From NCBI GenBank assembly GCA_036937835.1, contig CM072869.1, forward strand, positions 4,913,501 to 4,977,500: a stretch of DNA of 64,000 nt, in the 5' to 3' direction. The stretch is from Pampus argenteus. Its lineage: Eukaryota; Chordata; Actinopteri; Scombriformes; Stromateidae. Both the position numbers and the translations under genes were made by a program. Of the stretch, positions 36,412 to 48,659 are shown one piece after another. The notes beneath the pieces are model-generated. The model did not search any database. It saw only the letters and a list, made by a program, of their open reading frames with translations, and was not told the origin of the DNA. How positions within the stretch are numbered: position 1 is the first letter of the stretch; each line of letters begins with the position of its first letter.

Positions 36412-39400
36412 GTAAAAGTTACGACAAAGTGAGTCAATCTCAGGTGAACGTAATAAATTCAGTTTCATGTGTAAATCATCGTCAATACGATATTACTCTC
36501 ACTGTGCATTCAGTTATTGCATAAGGTGAGGAGTAAATTGGTGAAGCTGGTCTTGTGTCTTAAAAAAAGAACAATTACTTCCATCATTGATTTAATCTAT
36601 CATTTTATTATAGATTAATTAATGAGTGGATTATGACATTAAAACACTCTAAAACCTAAATATATTGAGTTTACATTGGTGATCTTCACACTTTTTGACA
36701 ACATTTTTTTTTACTGGATTTTGAACCTCTGCTGCACAATTGTTTATTTCCCAGAAGCAGAATATTTTTAGCTTTCAGGTAGGAGGGTATTTGTGAAACC
36801 ACCATTCCTGTTGTTTCATTCCTATGCAAATTATAATAACATGTTTAATCACTCAAACTGCAAAAAAAAAAAAAATTAAAAATAAAGGTTTTTAATCCAG
36901 TAAGAAATCCATATATATTTGTTCTCAGCAGTGGTCCAGCACTGCGAGTGTCCATACAAGTTACATTATAACAAGGTTAACATGTTAAGATTACAAAAGT
37001 GAACTTCTAAAACGTGTGTGCACAAGCATATCATCCGCCTGTCAGCATGCTTCAACAAAGGCTCCGCCTGCTCCTTGCGGGGAGACAAAGCAAAAAAAAA
37101 AAAAAAAAAGATAGTGGTTCTCATTAATTAAGGCGTGAGTGGCAGAACGGATCACGCTTCCCAGCTCTGCAGATGATTGAGGTTGGATGAGCTTTGATAT
37201 GAGTTTCACCAGACTCTAATTAAGTTTTCCTGGTGTTATAAAGATATTAATCCACATGTGCTGTATGTGAGCTTCCTAAAGTGTACAATTTAAAATACAG
37301 ATTAGCAGAATGACTTAAATGATCTAAAGTTGAGGGAATATATATATATTTTCTTTTTTCTTTTTTTTTTGCCGACCCTGAAGCCATCTGGTATTGCTAT
37401 ACAGGGTCACCTTCTCACTGATCCATATGTAACATGTGAAATACCTAGATTGTCTCTCTAAAAGTGAGATTCTGCATCCCTCTAGTGCTCCTAGGATTAG
37501 CAACGCTAGTGAGATGCGATTCTCTTCTTTTCACTATCTTTATGACCTCCTCTCATACTATGGGGAGCCAAAGACGGGGAATGAGAGGATGCAAGGACAG
37601 CTTAGACAAGTAATTTTGCCTTTAATTGCTTGAGCGTCCCACGAGTGCTATTACTTAAGTACTTCAAAAACTGTTGTTGTTTTCTGTCACGTAATCTTTG
37701 ATTATATGAAGGTCAGCATTTTTTTTTAGGTCTTAAGCTTCTTATGAGCGAATTTGGAGCAGGTGGATTGTTTTGTTCAGAGAGATGAGACGATGCTACC
37801 CTGCAGGAGTTGACTTTTTCCATCCACTAACTGTCTCTCAAGCCCATCTCGGCCATCCCATATACAGTAGTCTTTGTTTTTTTTTGTTTTTTTTATTCTG
37901 CTTAGTCCTCATTTCCCATTGTATATGAATAGTGTCATTATGTGGGGTTTTTATCTGGCTAATTAAGGCTTCATCTTTCTGGGCGATCTCTCAGAGGACA
38001 TGGATTAAGCTCCCCTATCTCTGCACTGGAGCCACGGTGGGGTCGGCTAGGCCTGCTCCACTCTGTAGATGCTGGAAAGTGAAAAACAAACATGACATGT
38101 TACCATTCTTTAGGTGAAATGATGCACATGCATATTGGTGAATGTGAGAATCAATGGTTTTATTGATGAACTGTTATATAGGTTTTGGAAAAATCTCCAG
38201 CAAATCTCAGCACTCTCAAAGTGTCTGGGATTTTTTTTCTTTTTTTCTCCCTCATTGATTCATGTCCTCTTTGCAAGTCTTGCCAAAGCTTATATATATC
38301 AGCTACAGTGTGTAACAAATCCCACTATAACCTAAATTCTGTGAATTATTCTCACTGCTGGTATGTGTCCATGCACTGCCAACATAGCCAAGTCGACCGC
38401 AGCCTATTTTAATCAGCAACAACCATTTGAATCTATAGCCCAGCAGACCATAGCCACAAATCATTTTACATTCAGTTCGTACGCCTAAACAGGCGTCATT
38501 TTGTTTGTATATAGAACCAGGTTATTCATTTCAGTTGAGATCCTGAGTCACCGTGCAAGAACAGCTTTGTATGAATTTCAAATATCTTGTTGTTCTGGGT
38601 CCACTCTTATTCTTATTTTAGTGCTGAAAGTCAACAGATGAATGTCTTGGTCAGCACTCATTAAAACAACATCCTGTGATAAATGGAGGGTGAACAGGCG
38701 GCGATACACTGTTAGACCCGTCGCTAATTGTGTGTGATGTTAAATCTACCTTTTGACTTTCCTCACATTTATTTATTTATTTATTTTTTTTGTTACGGCG
38801 CAGACACAGAGCCTTTGGAGCTTTGGCTGGCTCACTTGCACTTCTCATAATGCACCTCTGGTTTTTTGATAAAGCACGCTGTTTCTGTCTGAGCCCATGC
38901 CATTGAAGAAGATAAATCCTAAATGACTAAACTGAAAATGACTTTGCTCAGGCAGTTTTTATACAACAGTCTATACCTTTGAGGGCCATAAATCTAGAGC
39001 TGTTTGGGAAAATAATCCTTAGAGAGTTTATATATATATATATATTTCCTTTAACGTATTGTTTCAAGATGAAATTGTGTCTTGAGTCTCATACTTTGTC
39101 ACCTTTAAACTGGCGCTCGTTTTCGTCTCTTTCTTTGAGTTCTGAGATTCACAATAATGCATGTCTTACAAAAAAACAGGAAAAATAACCCAAGGATACC
39201 AGGCAGTTATTCTGTTGTTTATTTTATTTATTTGATTCATGGTGAAAATGTGGCGAGATATGAAATCATACATACATGTGGTGGGCGTAAGCCTTGGAAG
39301 ACTTGCTTGAATAGAAAACGGCTGTTTGCATGTGATATTGAACATTCACTTTTTTTAATCTTAAAGGGAAATTTCAACTCTTTAACATTGCCAGCTTCAT

Positions 39401-39779
39401 TATAAAGTGTAAAATATACTGTAACTGCGGTTAATTAGTATCATTATATCATCCTGGGAGATTTATCAGTTTGTTTTGTGTTCTCACCGAGGTGCTTCCT
39501 GTCCTTTTATCCAATGTACAATAAGCTTTGATTTGATTGGCACAGTCTAGGTCAGATGGCTAGATGTTTATCTTTTTTTTTTTTTCTCCCCCCCTCCGAT
39601 AATGTAAAGGGCTTTTCAACCTGACGAGCATTTCTTGGTAATTACTTGCGGTAAATCAACATTGACAGTAAATAATGAATGCTGTAAACAACCCCTGCAT
39701 TGTTGGAGCTCCCCTTTTTTTGCCTATGTTTTTTGTTTGTAATGTATGCCGCTCTCTGCTGCAGAAAGCAGTATACTCA

Positions 39780-40115
39780 AATGTGCCTGATCCCAGTGTA
39801 ATAGTGTGGCATTTTCTGCATCAGGGTCACCTCTTTATCAACTAATTACAGCTCATTTCCCTTTTAAAGGCCTCACTGTGAGCTGCGGGGCAAGCTAAGC
39901 AAAGGGGACATTTTCTTCAGCACACTGGGAGGAAAGCATTTAGATGCCAGTCACAATTAAAGTCAATATGGCCCTCAGTCGCTCTACACTGTGCCCATCA
40001 CACTTCCTAGCAGCTGATAAGATATAGCCTAAATTATTCATAATGATGTTTCCATGTTGACTTCCTTAATTGAAGAACCGCTGCAGCTTATGCCGTAGTC
40101 GCAGTTATTAAAGCG
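39780..40115. other. Candidate conserved non-coding block (intronic)
   Basis: Repeat-free segment of balanced composition with actaattacagctc and aaattattcataatg homeobox-type cores, ending at the TA tract at 40128. Composition-based inference only. Confidence 0.27.
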
Positions 40116-40706
40116 ACATCCTGCAGACATATATATATATATATATACTGAGAAATTGAGTGAGTAGAGTAATATGTTGAATCCCCCCTTGCAGAACATT
40201 AGTTTACCCTCCCTCTACCCTTGAATTAATTTGTGGTGATATTCAGTTGGATTCTTATGTGGAATTTTACGATTTCAACGTCTTCACCGATCACAAAAAA
40301 ATAAAAAAATAAATAAAAAATCTTTCCCCGTAGCGCAACTTGAGGACTGTTTTTTTTATTTTTTTTATTTGCATAAGTACTGTCATTCTTAAATTCAATC
40401 TGACACTATGTCTTGGCAAATGCTTATGTGCAATAGAAGAGGTGAGGGCTTGATTTAGCTGCATAATATTAGCTCATCACTCATGAATGATTAATTATGA
40501 GCAAAAAATGTGGATTATTTAAATCAGCGTTTTGGATGCGCTGGCAGGATATGTATGTCGACAGCGACTTTGTTTGTTTTTGAGTTTTTATGTCCTTACA
40601 GCCTGATTGGTTGGGAACTGAAATTCTTGATTTTTCTAACTTTTACAATTTATAGTCATAAAAACATCAAGTCATAAGTTTGGACACACTAGATTGGTAT
40701 TGTATG

Positions 40707-40709
<3 letters not shown>

Positions 40710-40755
<46 letters not shown>
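40710..40755. repeat. (TA)n microsatellite
   Basis: 46-base alternating TA array, about 23 units. Confidence 0.95.
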
Positions 40756-40760
<5 letters not shown>

Positions 40761-41585
40761 CAATTAGTATTATAGCAAAGAAATACTTCCAAGAAGTGAA
40801 TTAGCGAGTGCTCATTTAAAAATATAGTTTGATTTGATTCTCTTGCTTTTGCCTTTTAAATATATATAAAATTGTGCAGAATTAATGAGAAGGATGCCTC
40901 ATGAAGAAAATATGGATGATTACATAAATGTTTCCATGGCTGCTCATCAAAGCAGCGATGGATGAACCTGTTTATTTGCCTAAGCTCCTTTTGCTTTTCG
41001 CACAATCGCGTGTGAATTCATTACAATGATAAAGGAAAGGCATCGGTACTTCTTACTAATCAGAAGCATGTGGGTGCATTATACCAGAGAAGTGATAGAG
41101 TCTTAATTTTTTTTTTTCTTTTTTTTTTTTTTGGTGAAAGGGAATTGATTAACACTTTTAAGTAAACTAAAGATGTATGTGCCCAAGACTATCCTGTGGT
41201 CTTTTTCTATTAATTTGAAAAATAAATTCAATAAGCTCTTGTATAAGACAAAGTTGATTTAACCAACCACAAATTTGTCGTATGTACTCAAGCACACAAC
41301 CCGAAATCAGCTGAAACTATTGATTATCTTTATTATCAATGATTCTGTTTAGTCCTTGTGTCTGCTTGTTTGGTCTGAACGTTCAATTCATAATAAAAAA
41401 TAAAAACAGAGAAAAGCTGCAATTATCTAATAAGCCAAGAACTAGCTATTATTGGGCATTTCTGCTCGCTAATTGTCGTTAGTTAATTTTCTGCGGATGA
41501 ACTAAATGATTAATTAAACAGTTAAATTGGAACACTTGAAGTTGTTTTACCCCATTTTTAATAGTAAAGATTTGATGGAAGTAAA

Positions 41586-41609
41586 AAATAAATAAATAAA
41601 TAAATAAAT
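41586..41609. repeat. (AAAT)n microsatellite
   Basis: About six AAAT units in the putative intron. Confidence 0.9.
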
Positions 41610-42110
41610 GTTGTGATCTGAGCATTTTATAAACTGCTGACTAAAATAAATAAAAAAGAACAAGCGTATTTTCTTTGGCCCATCGCTTGAAACTGACGAA
41701 TGAGGCCTCGTTAATGCTCGCCTCTCAATCTTCCAATCTAAACAAAGTAAAACAGGCCAGGTTAAGATCCTCACACTTTAAATACTCATCTAAGATCACC
41801 ATCCTGTGTAAAATATAATATATATAAAGCCCTGTGACCTTCATCAGTTATTATTTCTCCTCCATTTATTGCCATGGCTGCACACTGTTATCAGTTTTGC
41901 CAGCGTTAGCAGCGAGTGGGTGCTCCGGAGCACTGGAGGTTGGCGTTTCCTGTGGTGTTTGGAGACGTGTCTGTGTGTAACCGTGTGCCCTTGTGACATA
42001 AATCGCCTCAAGTTTTGAAGGCTCAGTCTGCAAGTTGTCCCCCGACCCAAAAAAGATCAGACCTCACAGTATGGAGCACAGCATTATGGGGACAAAGCAA
42101 TACACATAGA

Positions 42111-42143
42111 CACACCGGTGTGTGTGTGTGTGTATGTGTGTGT
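42111..42143. repeat. (GT)n tract with cacaccggtgtg palindrome
   Basis: A perfect 12-base palindrome leads straight into a GT array with one TA interruption. Confidence 0.85.
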
Positions 42144-43612
42144 AAAGCCCTCCTGCCTGTGAAGCATTTTCTAAGGGAAAAAAAACTGTCATTCCAGCAG
42201 CTTTCTCTGGGGGAGCTCAATCCTTCACATCCTAGCTGTTCTGCTACTTTCTGCTCTCCAACAACCCAAATTCAGCTGCTATAATAAAACATATATCAGA
42301 TTAGTATCCACTCATTAGGTGAATAATATTTACATGTAGTATTTTTTAGAACAATGTATTAAAAAGACGAGGCTGGAATCAGCTTTCTGTTTCATAATAT
42401 TACTTGTTTTTAGTCTTAAAGGATAATCATCCTTCAAGATGATCATTTGTATATTAAAAATGGATCAGATGAGTGATGGAATATAAAAACGGGGTTTCTC
42501 ATAGCGATGAATCCACAGAAAACGATCACCCAACGGTGTCGTTCCCCTCAGAGCTGTTGGAGTTTTATAGCGTCAGCTCGTTGTGCAGCTTTACTTTTTT
42601 TTTAATGTTCGGTTCACTCTCACTTTTCTCATCTACATCACACAGGCAGCAAAGAAAAAAAAAGAAAGAAAAGTTCGAAAATGAAAGTGAAAATTGGACA
42701 TGCCGTCACCAGATGGCCAGAAAACACACAGCGTGTTAATGTTGATCTGTGTCTGCTGGACGCTAAATAGGCAACTATTTGCTAAGAAGTTTGCTGCATC
42801 GACTCAAAAGGTGATAAAAAACCGTCGTGGTTCTGCGACTAATATTTTCCCATTTTTTTATCATACCTTTTCAGATGACTGGACGTTTTGTAGTAACGTG
42901 ACAACATTGTAGTTTGCTCCTTCAAGCGCTCAGTCTTCACTTTTGATGTGAAAACGCTTCACAGGCCTGATGCAAACACAGATAAAGCGCACAAATCAAA
43001 GCCGATGTCAGAACAACTTTGTCCCAATACAGTTGCACTTTGAAGAAATGTGGTTAAAGTAGAAGTTATTTTACCCTTGTGATTTTCAGTTTGTTGCTTT
43101 TAGAGCTAGAATATAAATCTATTGTGATACTGATACAGTTTATGTTTAATTTCGGGGCACGCAGACCGCGTTTCAGTTAAATGATCTGCCCAGATGCAGG
43201 TGAAACAAGATAACTATTAGATGAATCCTGTGTTTATCAGTGCTTGTTTGATAGTCTTTATAATATTTGGTTATATTATTTGTCAAATCACAGACCGTAT
43301 TAACTTAAATGTCAATCAGATCTGCCTTTGATACGGGAATGATATTGGATTCTTGTGTAATTGTGCTATTGACAGGCGGCTCTTCGTTTCTTTTTCTCTT
43401 TTGTGGATGTTGAAAGGAGTACGGCGGGTTCTCATTAGTGGATGCTGATCAGAGTTCTTCCAAAAATCCTGAATCCATCTATAAGTCTGACATTCGGAGG
43501 GTTGTTCCTATTTGAAAACACGTCTTCTTAAGAATCAAAAATGAATGGTGTTTTTTTTTTTTTTGAAAAGAGCTGTGGAGACGAGTCTAATGAGCTTAAT
43601 AATGATGGGAAA

Positions 43613-43665
43613 TACACACACACACACACACTCTCTCACAGACACACACACACACACACACACAA
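43613..43665. repeat. (CA)n compound microsatellite
   Basis: CA array interrupted by a short CT segment in the middle. Confidence 0.92.
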
Positions 43666-46399
43666 CGCTGAACCACATCTGTAAAAAGAAATAAGCCAAA
43701 TTAGGAGCCTGGGTGAACTCGGGTGTAATGAAACATGGCTTTCTGAGTTTTAATAAGAACAATTGTAATGCTTGATCTCCACACCAGTAGTCACCCATTA
43801 AAAAATTTATTTTATTTATTTAAAAGCTCATACTGCGTAAACATAGCCCGTCTAATTTAAAACTTATGTCCGATTCGTTCAATTAATATTCGCAAGCATG
43901 AAAAATATGAAAAACACTCAGAGCAAATACAACAAAACCATTTATCCCGTGACGATAACAACAATAACAACAATAATACTGATGACAATACATTTTATTG
44001 ACTGCCTGCACGACTATCCACACCATTCAATAAGGTCAGAGCAAAGGGTCAATTGATGGATATCAGTGTTTATTACTGACAACACTGTAACAGTTGTATC
44101 ACCTGTACTCTTTCTCAACAAATAGTATTTTATGTTAATTTCTGGAAAATATATAAATATTTGACCATAGTTCAGTCCATTAGTTACACCTAGCTAAATC
44201 TAAAACTTAGTAAAACTACTATTGAGTCTTATTTTATTTTATTTTATTTTTTGGGGTGATTGTGTACAATATTAAACATAAATGTTAATGTTAAATGTTT
44301 AATTTTTTTTCCCCACACCATGTAGTATATCAATTAGGGTAGACTACCTATCAGCTTTTAGTATACCTTTACCTTTAGTATACCATATGCCCACGCTGGA
44401 AGGAAACACCTAGTCACATGTCCTAGTCCTAGATTATTCTTAATATGAACTTCTCTCATAAAACTTTAGTTATTGCCGTGTGATAGAGTTGTACACGTGC
44501 AAACACAAGAACCTGCACAGTAACACCGTATAAATGACCCCTTTTGGAGGTGAAGTTCGGGAGAGACTCGCCGACAGGTTTCATAGCAGAGTTTCATCAG
44601 GACAACAGCTGCCCACTGTTGGAATTCTGCACCTTGTTGCACCGACCGGTTTCTTCGCCTGGATTAAGGCTTTGCTGTCCATCTGTCGGGTGTCGGCTTA
44701 CATTTAAGCCTGCCATTTCACAGGCCTAGCTCCAGCCAGCAATCTCACCAGGCAGTTTAGCTTCTCAATGATACAAGGGTAACCTTTCTCTTGAAATTCA
44801 GCTAGGCGACATTATAGCGGTGTGAAAGTGATCTTACTTGGGGGAGCCTTGTGTTATAGCTCTAAGCTGCTATTTACTCTAGAAACTAATCAGCATCTTA
44901 AGAAGCAGTTTAACTTATAATCACAGCAGCTGGGTCTAACTGTTTTTTTTTTTCTGTAATTAAACTGATTAATTTCTAAATGAGGAAAAATGTTACTCAT
45001 ATGGTGTTGGTTAAAAAAAATAGTATCAAGATAGGCATCCTCTCGTATATGAATTTGTTTCACATATTGAGGGAGGAGATTGGGTATAACGGCATCTGCT
45101 CGCTGCAAATTGTTTGAGCACAGACTATCAAACTCATGCAAATAGTAAAGTAAATAAAGTTCTGCAGCTTGGTCTGTCCATTCGGGATTAGCTCGGCAGC
45201 TGAGTAGGCAGTTTGCTGAAGAATAGGCTTTAAAGGCTTTTAACCCTTCGCGGTGCAGATAACGTCATCATCATCATCATCATCTCAGGGATTTCCCAGA
45301 AGCTTACAGGTATTTAACTATGTTTCACAAGGCTCAGGAGTGATGTCTTGTGACAGGTAAACTAAAGCTTAGAACGATTAAGTCTGAACAATACTCCTTC
45401 CCACTTAAATTTGATTGTGTAGAAATTAATGGAGATAGACAGCTCCATTCAAACGCACGGAGCAAGATGTTGGATGGTGTGATAGCATGTTGTGTAGGTG
45501 CATGAAACCTGGTGAACATTTCTGCAAAAGGGTTTGTGTAAAATAAATCGCTGCCTTGAATTTTGACTGTCGTTTAATCGATGCAGAGCTTGTGACAAAG
45601 AGCATATATCGTTTTCCACCGTGACTTCTTTTTAATAACCCAACAACAACAGCAACAGTGTCTTTCCTTTTAGACATGACTTAGATTTGATCAGAACCTT
45701 CCATTAAACTTAAATTAATGACAGCAGCTTAGATAAAAGGTAATAGGACTGTGTGACCAGTTAACCTCCACAAATACATAGATACACATTGAGATATTTG
45801 ACACAAAGGGGAGGTGACATCTTACTTATTGTCCATTTGTCTACTGTATTGTAATAAGAGCACATGGCACCATCCATTTCTCCATATGAAGAAACATTTT
45901 AAGGAGCCCAGTGGATGCTGTCGTCAGTGCATTAATCTTGCAATTCATTGATCTAATTATTACTGGTCTTGGACCAGTGGGTCCTCATTTATTGAGAACC
46001 GTTGTCTCGCTTTTCCTCCACCGCTTTCATTCCTTTGAGGAGCACGCCCCTTTCTCACTTCACCTCAATTAATGTAATTCTCTGGGAGCTCACTGGAGTG
46101 CTGATTGGAATGAAGAACTGCCTGCAAGGGAATGATAACGGCAGATCATTAACAAAACAGAACTGCAAATGTTTACCCACGGATGGCATCATTCATCATA
46201 ATGCGTCCTTGTCCTTACTCGTTTCCCTGCATATTTGCCGTTGGAGCCATGTGCAATAAATGTCGAAGCTGCTCTGTCGTAAACAACAAAAAAATAAAAT
46301 TGTTACACATATCGAAGAATTAACTGCATTCGTCTATTTCTAGTCTCCTTGAAAAATAATCGGATGTATTATTATTGCGTAATGAAGTGCAGCGTTATT

Positions 46400-46860
46400 T
46401 TATGGGGATTCTAACCCCGCGAAGAGGAGTGTGAGGACTCATTAAGATAGATGCTTCACCGGGCTCCATAACATGCTGAAGTTGCAGACATGGAGCTTTA
46501 CCAACAAGGGATTATGATTTGATCATTTTCTTGATTGGGTTTCAGTGTCAGTGTTAATAGAGTGGGACATAATAGCATCTCATTGAGTGATATCCAATAT
46601 GCAATAGTCACTTGATAGAGGATGACAGATGGAATTGAGCTCGTGATAAGGCCACTCCTTCTCTTAGCATGCCACACAAAGCCTCGCACCACTCCATCTC
46701 GCAGGCACTCGGCACAGACTTGATCAATGTGGGTTAAGGAATAAGAATGATTAAATGTGGCTGGAGGCAGCATGAAGTGCAGCACGGCAGCCTCTAGTGC
46801 AGATCTCTGATCTTGGACACACAATCGTCTCATCCTGTTGTGAAATCTCTTGGTTTCACT
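46400..46860. other. Candidate conserved non-coding block (intronic)
   Basis: About 460 repeat-free bases 2 kb upstream of the lingo1 coding exon. A 111-codon minus-strand frame crosses it, but its translation has no recognisable domain. The open frame and balanced composition are also what a slowly evolving non-coding element would show. Inference only. Confidence 0.25.
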
Positions 46861-48610
46861 TGATTACTGATGGTATCTGAACTTTGACCTCGGAGGGTAT
46901 AAAATGAAATTGAGTGAAGTAAATCTAACCCCATCCAACCCCGCCTCCCTCCCCGTTTTTTGGATTAATCTGATGTCCAGTTGTCTATTGCTTCAGCGAG
47001 AAAACGTTATTAGCTTTGACCACAATGGTAGTAACATTTCATCCCATAATTAACTGTCAACCATGGTGTCAGATTTCACCCCCTTCCCTATAGTCTCAAT
47101 CTGTCACATGTAATATGGTCCATAAAATCTGCTGAAGTACAAAATTGTGCATTATACTTCAGGAAAAAGCACCATGTCACCACGTTAGAAATCGACTTTA
47201 AAGACACATTTAGAGCAAAAGAGAGAGAGAATTGCATACCGGTGGCAAACTTCTATGTATTGTGACATGAGCCATCACACATAGACAGAAGTCCCCCAGA
47301 GACGTGTCTTAAGATGAGTGTGAATTAGATGTGAAGGTTTTTGTTTCAGGTTTTTTTTTTTTTTCTTGCATAATTCATGCCAGTGAAACAATCCAAGTCG
47401 AGGTGCTTGATTATTGGAAATAACATCCTTTCCTTTAATGAACTGTTACCTTTTTAAAAATCTATCTGCATTTTAATACAAGAGCCCTGGCACATCTGAT
47501 ATTTCAGAATAATTCTCAAATCATATCATTAATTAGGTTGTCGTGTCCAATTCACACTGTAACGTAACTGGTTCCATCATGTTTTTTCGCATACAACTGT
47601 AATCATTTTCTGTAATAATTAAATCCAGTGTTAGTTGCATAATTTGTGGAAGCGGTAGAGACATGTGAAGAGATGACATTGGAATTAAATACGGTTTGTT
47701 TTTTTGTGCTTAAACCACAAAAATGTCTTTATCTCTCTATGTATCCAATTCCCTGCTGCTGTATGGACTATATTTTATCATAAAAGATTGCGTGAGCCAA
47801 GTGTCAGCCACAGCACATACATCACAGATGCTGCTATGTGTCTTTGATTGCGTCCTACTGCTACTGCTGCTCCACCCACCTACTGTTTTTATTTTTTTTA
47901 TTTTTTTTAACACACACAGCAAATCCAGGCTAAAAAGTAGGAAGAGAAGACTAGGGGTAAAAAACAGACTATATGGTCCCAGAACAAACCCCAGACCTGC
48001 TCAGCATATGTGACACAGCATGAATTGGATTACTGTCTGAAAAATGTAGTTAATTCCACTTGAAGCTGCACCCCTTCACTTCATATCAGGGTGATAGCAT
48101 TGACTGATTGATCCTCTGCAAGGTGTGCAGTTGAAATGGTGTTCGGGATTCCACAGCAGACACAATGAGGGTGTATGCAGATTACTAGAATGATTTGCCC
48201 TTTTGATTTTTAAGCTATGAATCAGTACTTCCTCTTCTATATATGTACCACAAATAGGTTTGATATAATGCCGGGCATTCATAGGACCTACTTGCATTTG
48301 AAATAGCTTTTAAAGCTCTGTGCAGAAAAGTGAACGATGCAGAATTGTCAGCACTCTCAATTATGCAAGCACATACCTTATTCCTCATAACCTCTATTCA
48401 TCTAGCGTCTGTGACATGAATAATGCGGCAGTATTCATACTCTGTTCTGTTAGGAATTGTGTCACACATGAATAGCATCCTTTTAGCACTCGTGTGTGTT
48501 GAACTAACCTGGCTGGCAAGAAAATGGATACAATGACCATAGGAAAGTTTTAATACAATTCATACTGCTGCCAGTTCATTAGTATGCCGATGAAGAGAAT
48601 TTAATTTACA

Positions 48611-48647
48611 AGCTATTTAATTTTTTTTTTGCCCTGTGTCTCCCCAG
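48611..48647 (+). promoter_or_regulatory. lingo1: Splice acceptor of lingo1 coding exon
   Basis: A pyrimidine tract (t-run then gccctgtgtctcccc) ends in AG at 48646-48647, with the exon beginning gtaaccgataag before the ATG. The junction is in the same place as in tetrapod LINGO1, whose long form encodes V-S-K-R just before the internal methionine; here the same positions read V-T-D-K. Confidence 0.85.
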
Positions 48648-48659
48648 GTAACCGATAAG
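48648..48659 (+). other. lingo1: 5' leader of coding exon, open in frame
   Basis: Twelve bases between acceptor and ATG, encoding V-T-D-K in frame. They are untranslated if the 48660 ATG is used, but would be coding if an upstream exon supplies a start in phase 0, as in the mammalian long form. Confidence 0.6.

Larger units (their letters stand above)
30226..48647 (+). other. lingo1: Putative large first intron of lingo1
   Basis: Bounded by the donor at 30226 and the acceptor ending at 48647. It contains no other supported gene. It holds microsatellites (GT/GC 30757-30798, AT 31194-31245, CAG 31427-31465, TTG 33971-33988, TA 40710-40755, AAAT 41586-41609, GT 42119-42143, CA 43613-43665, ATC 45264-45284), possible alternative promoters or first exons near 31.4, 34.9, 35.8-36.4 and 43.2 kb, and several repeat-free blocks that may be regulatory. 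A short segment near 40667-40686 (ataagtttggacacact) resembles a motif common in fish repeats. If the first exon is elsewhere, this intron call changes in length but not in its 3' end. Confidence 0.5.

Noticed and set aside
40667..40686. Short match to a fish repeat motif around 'aagtttggacacac'
   Set aside because: Too short to assign to an element; adjoining sequence is a TA microsatellite.
46498..46833. 111-codon minus-strand frame
   Set aside because: No recognisable domain, no splice or start context; kept only as part of a possible non-coding element.
48636..48659. Upstream GTG start giving a 623-aa lingo1 product
   Set aside because: The extra codons run through the polypyrimidine tract and the AG acceptor, so most of them are intron. 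GTG starts are not normal in vertebrates, and the ATG at 48660 has strong context and matches the family short form.
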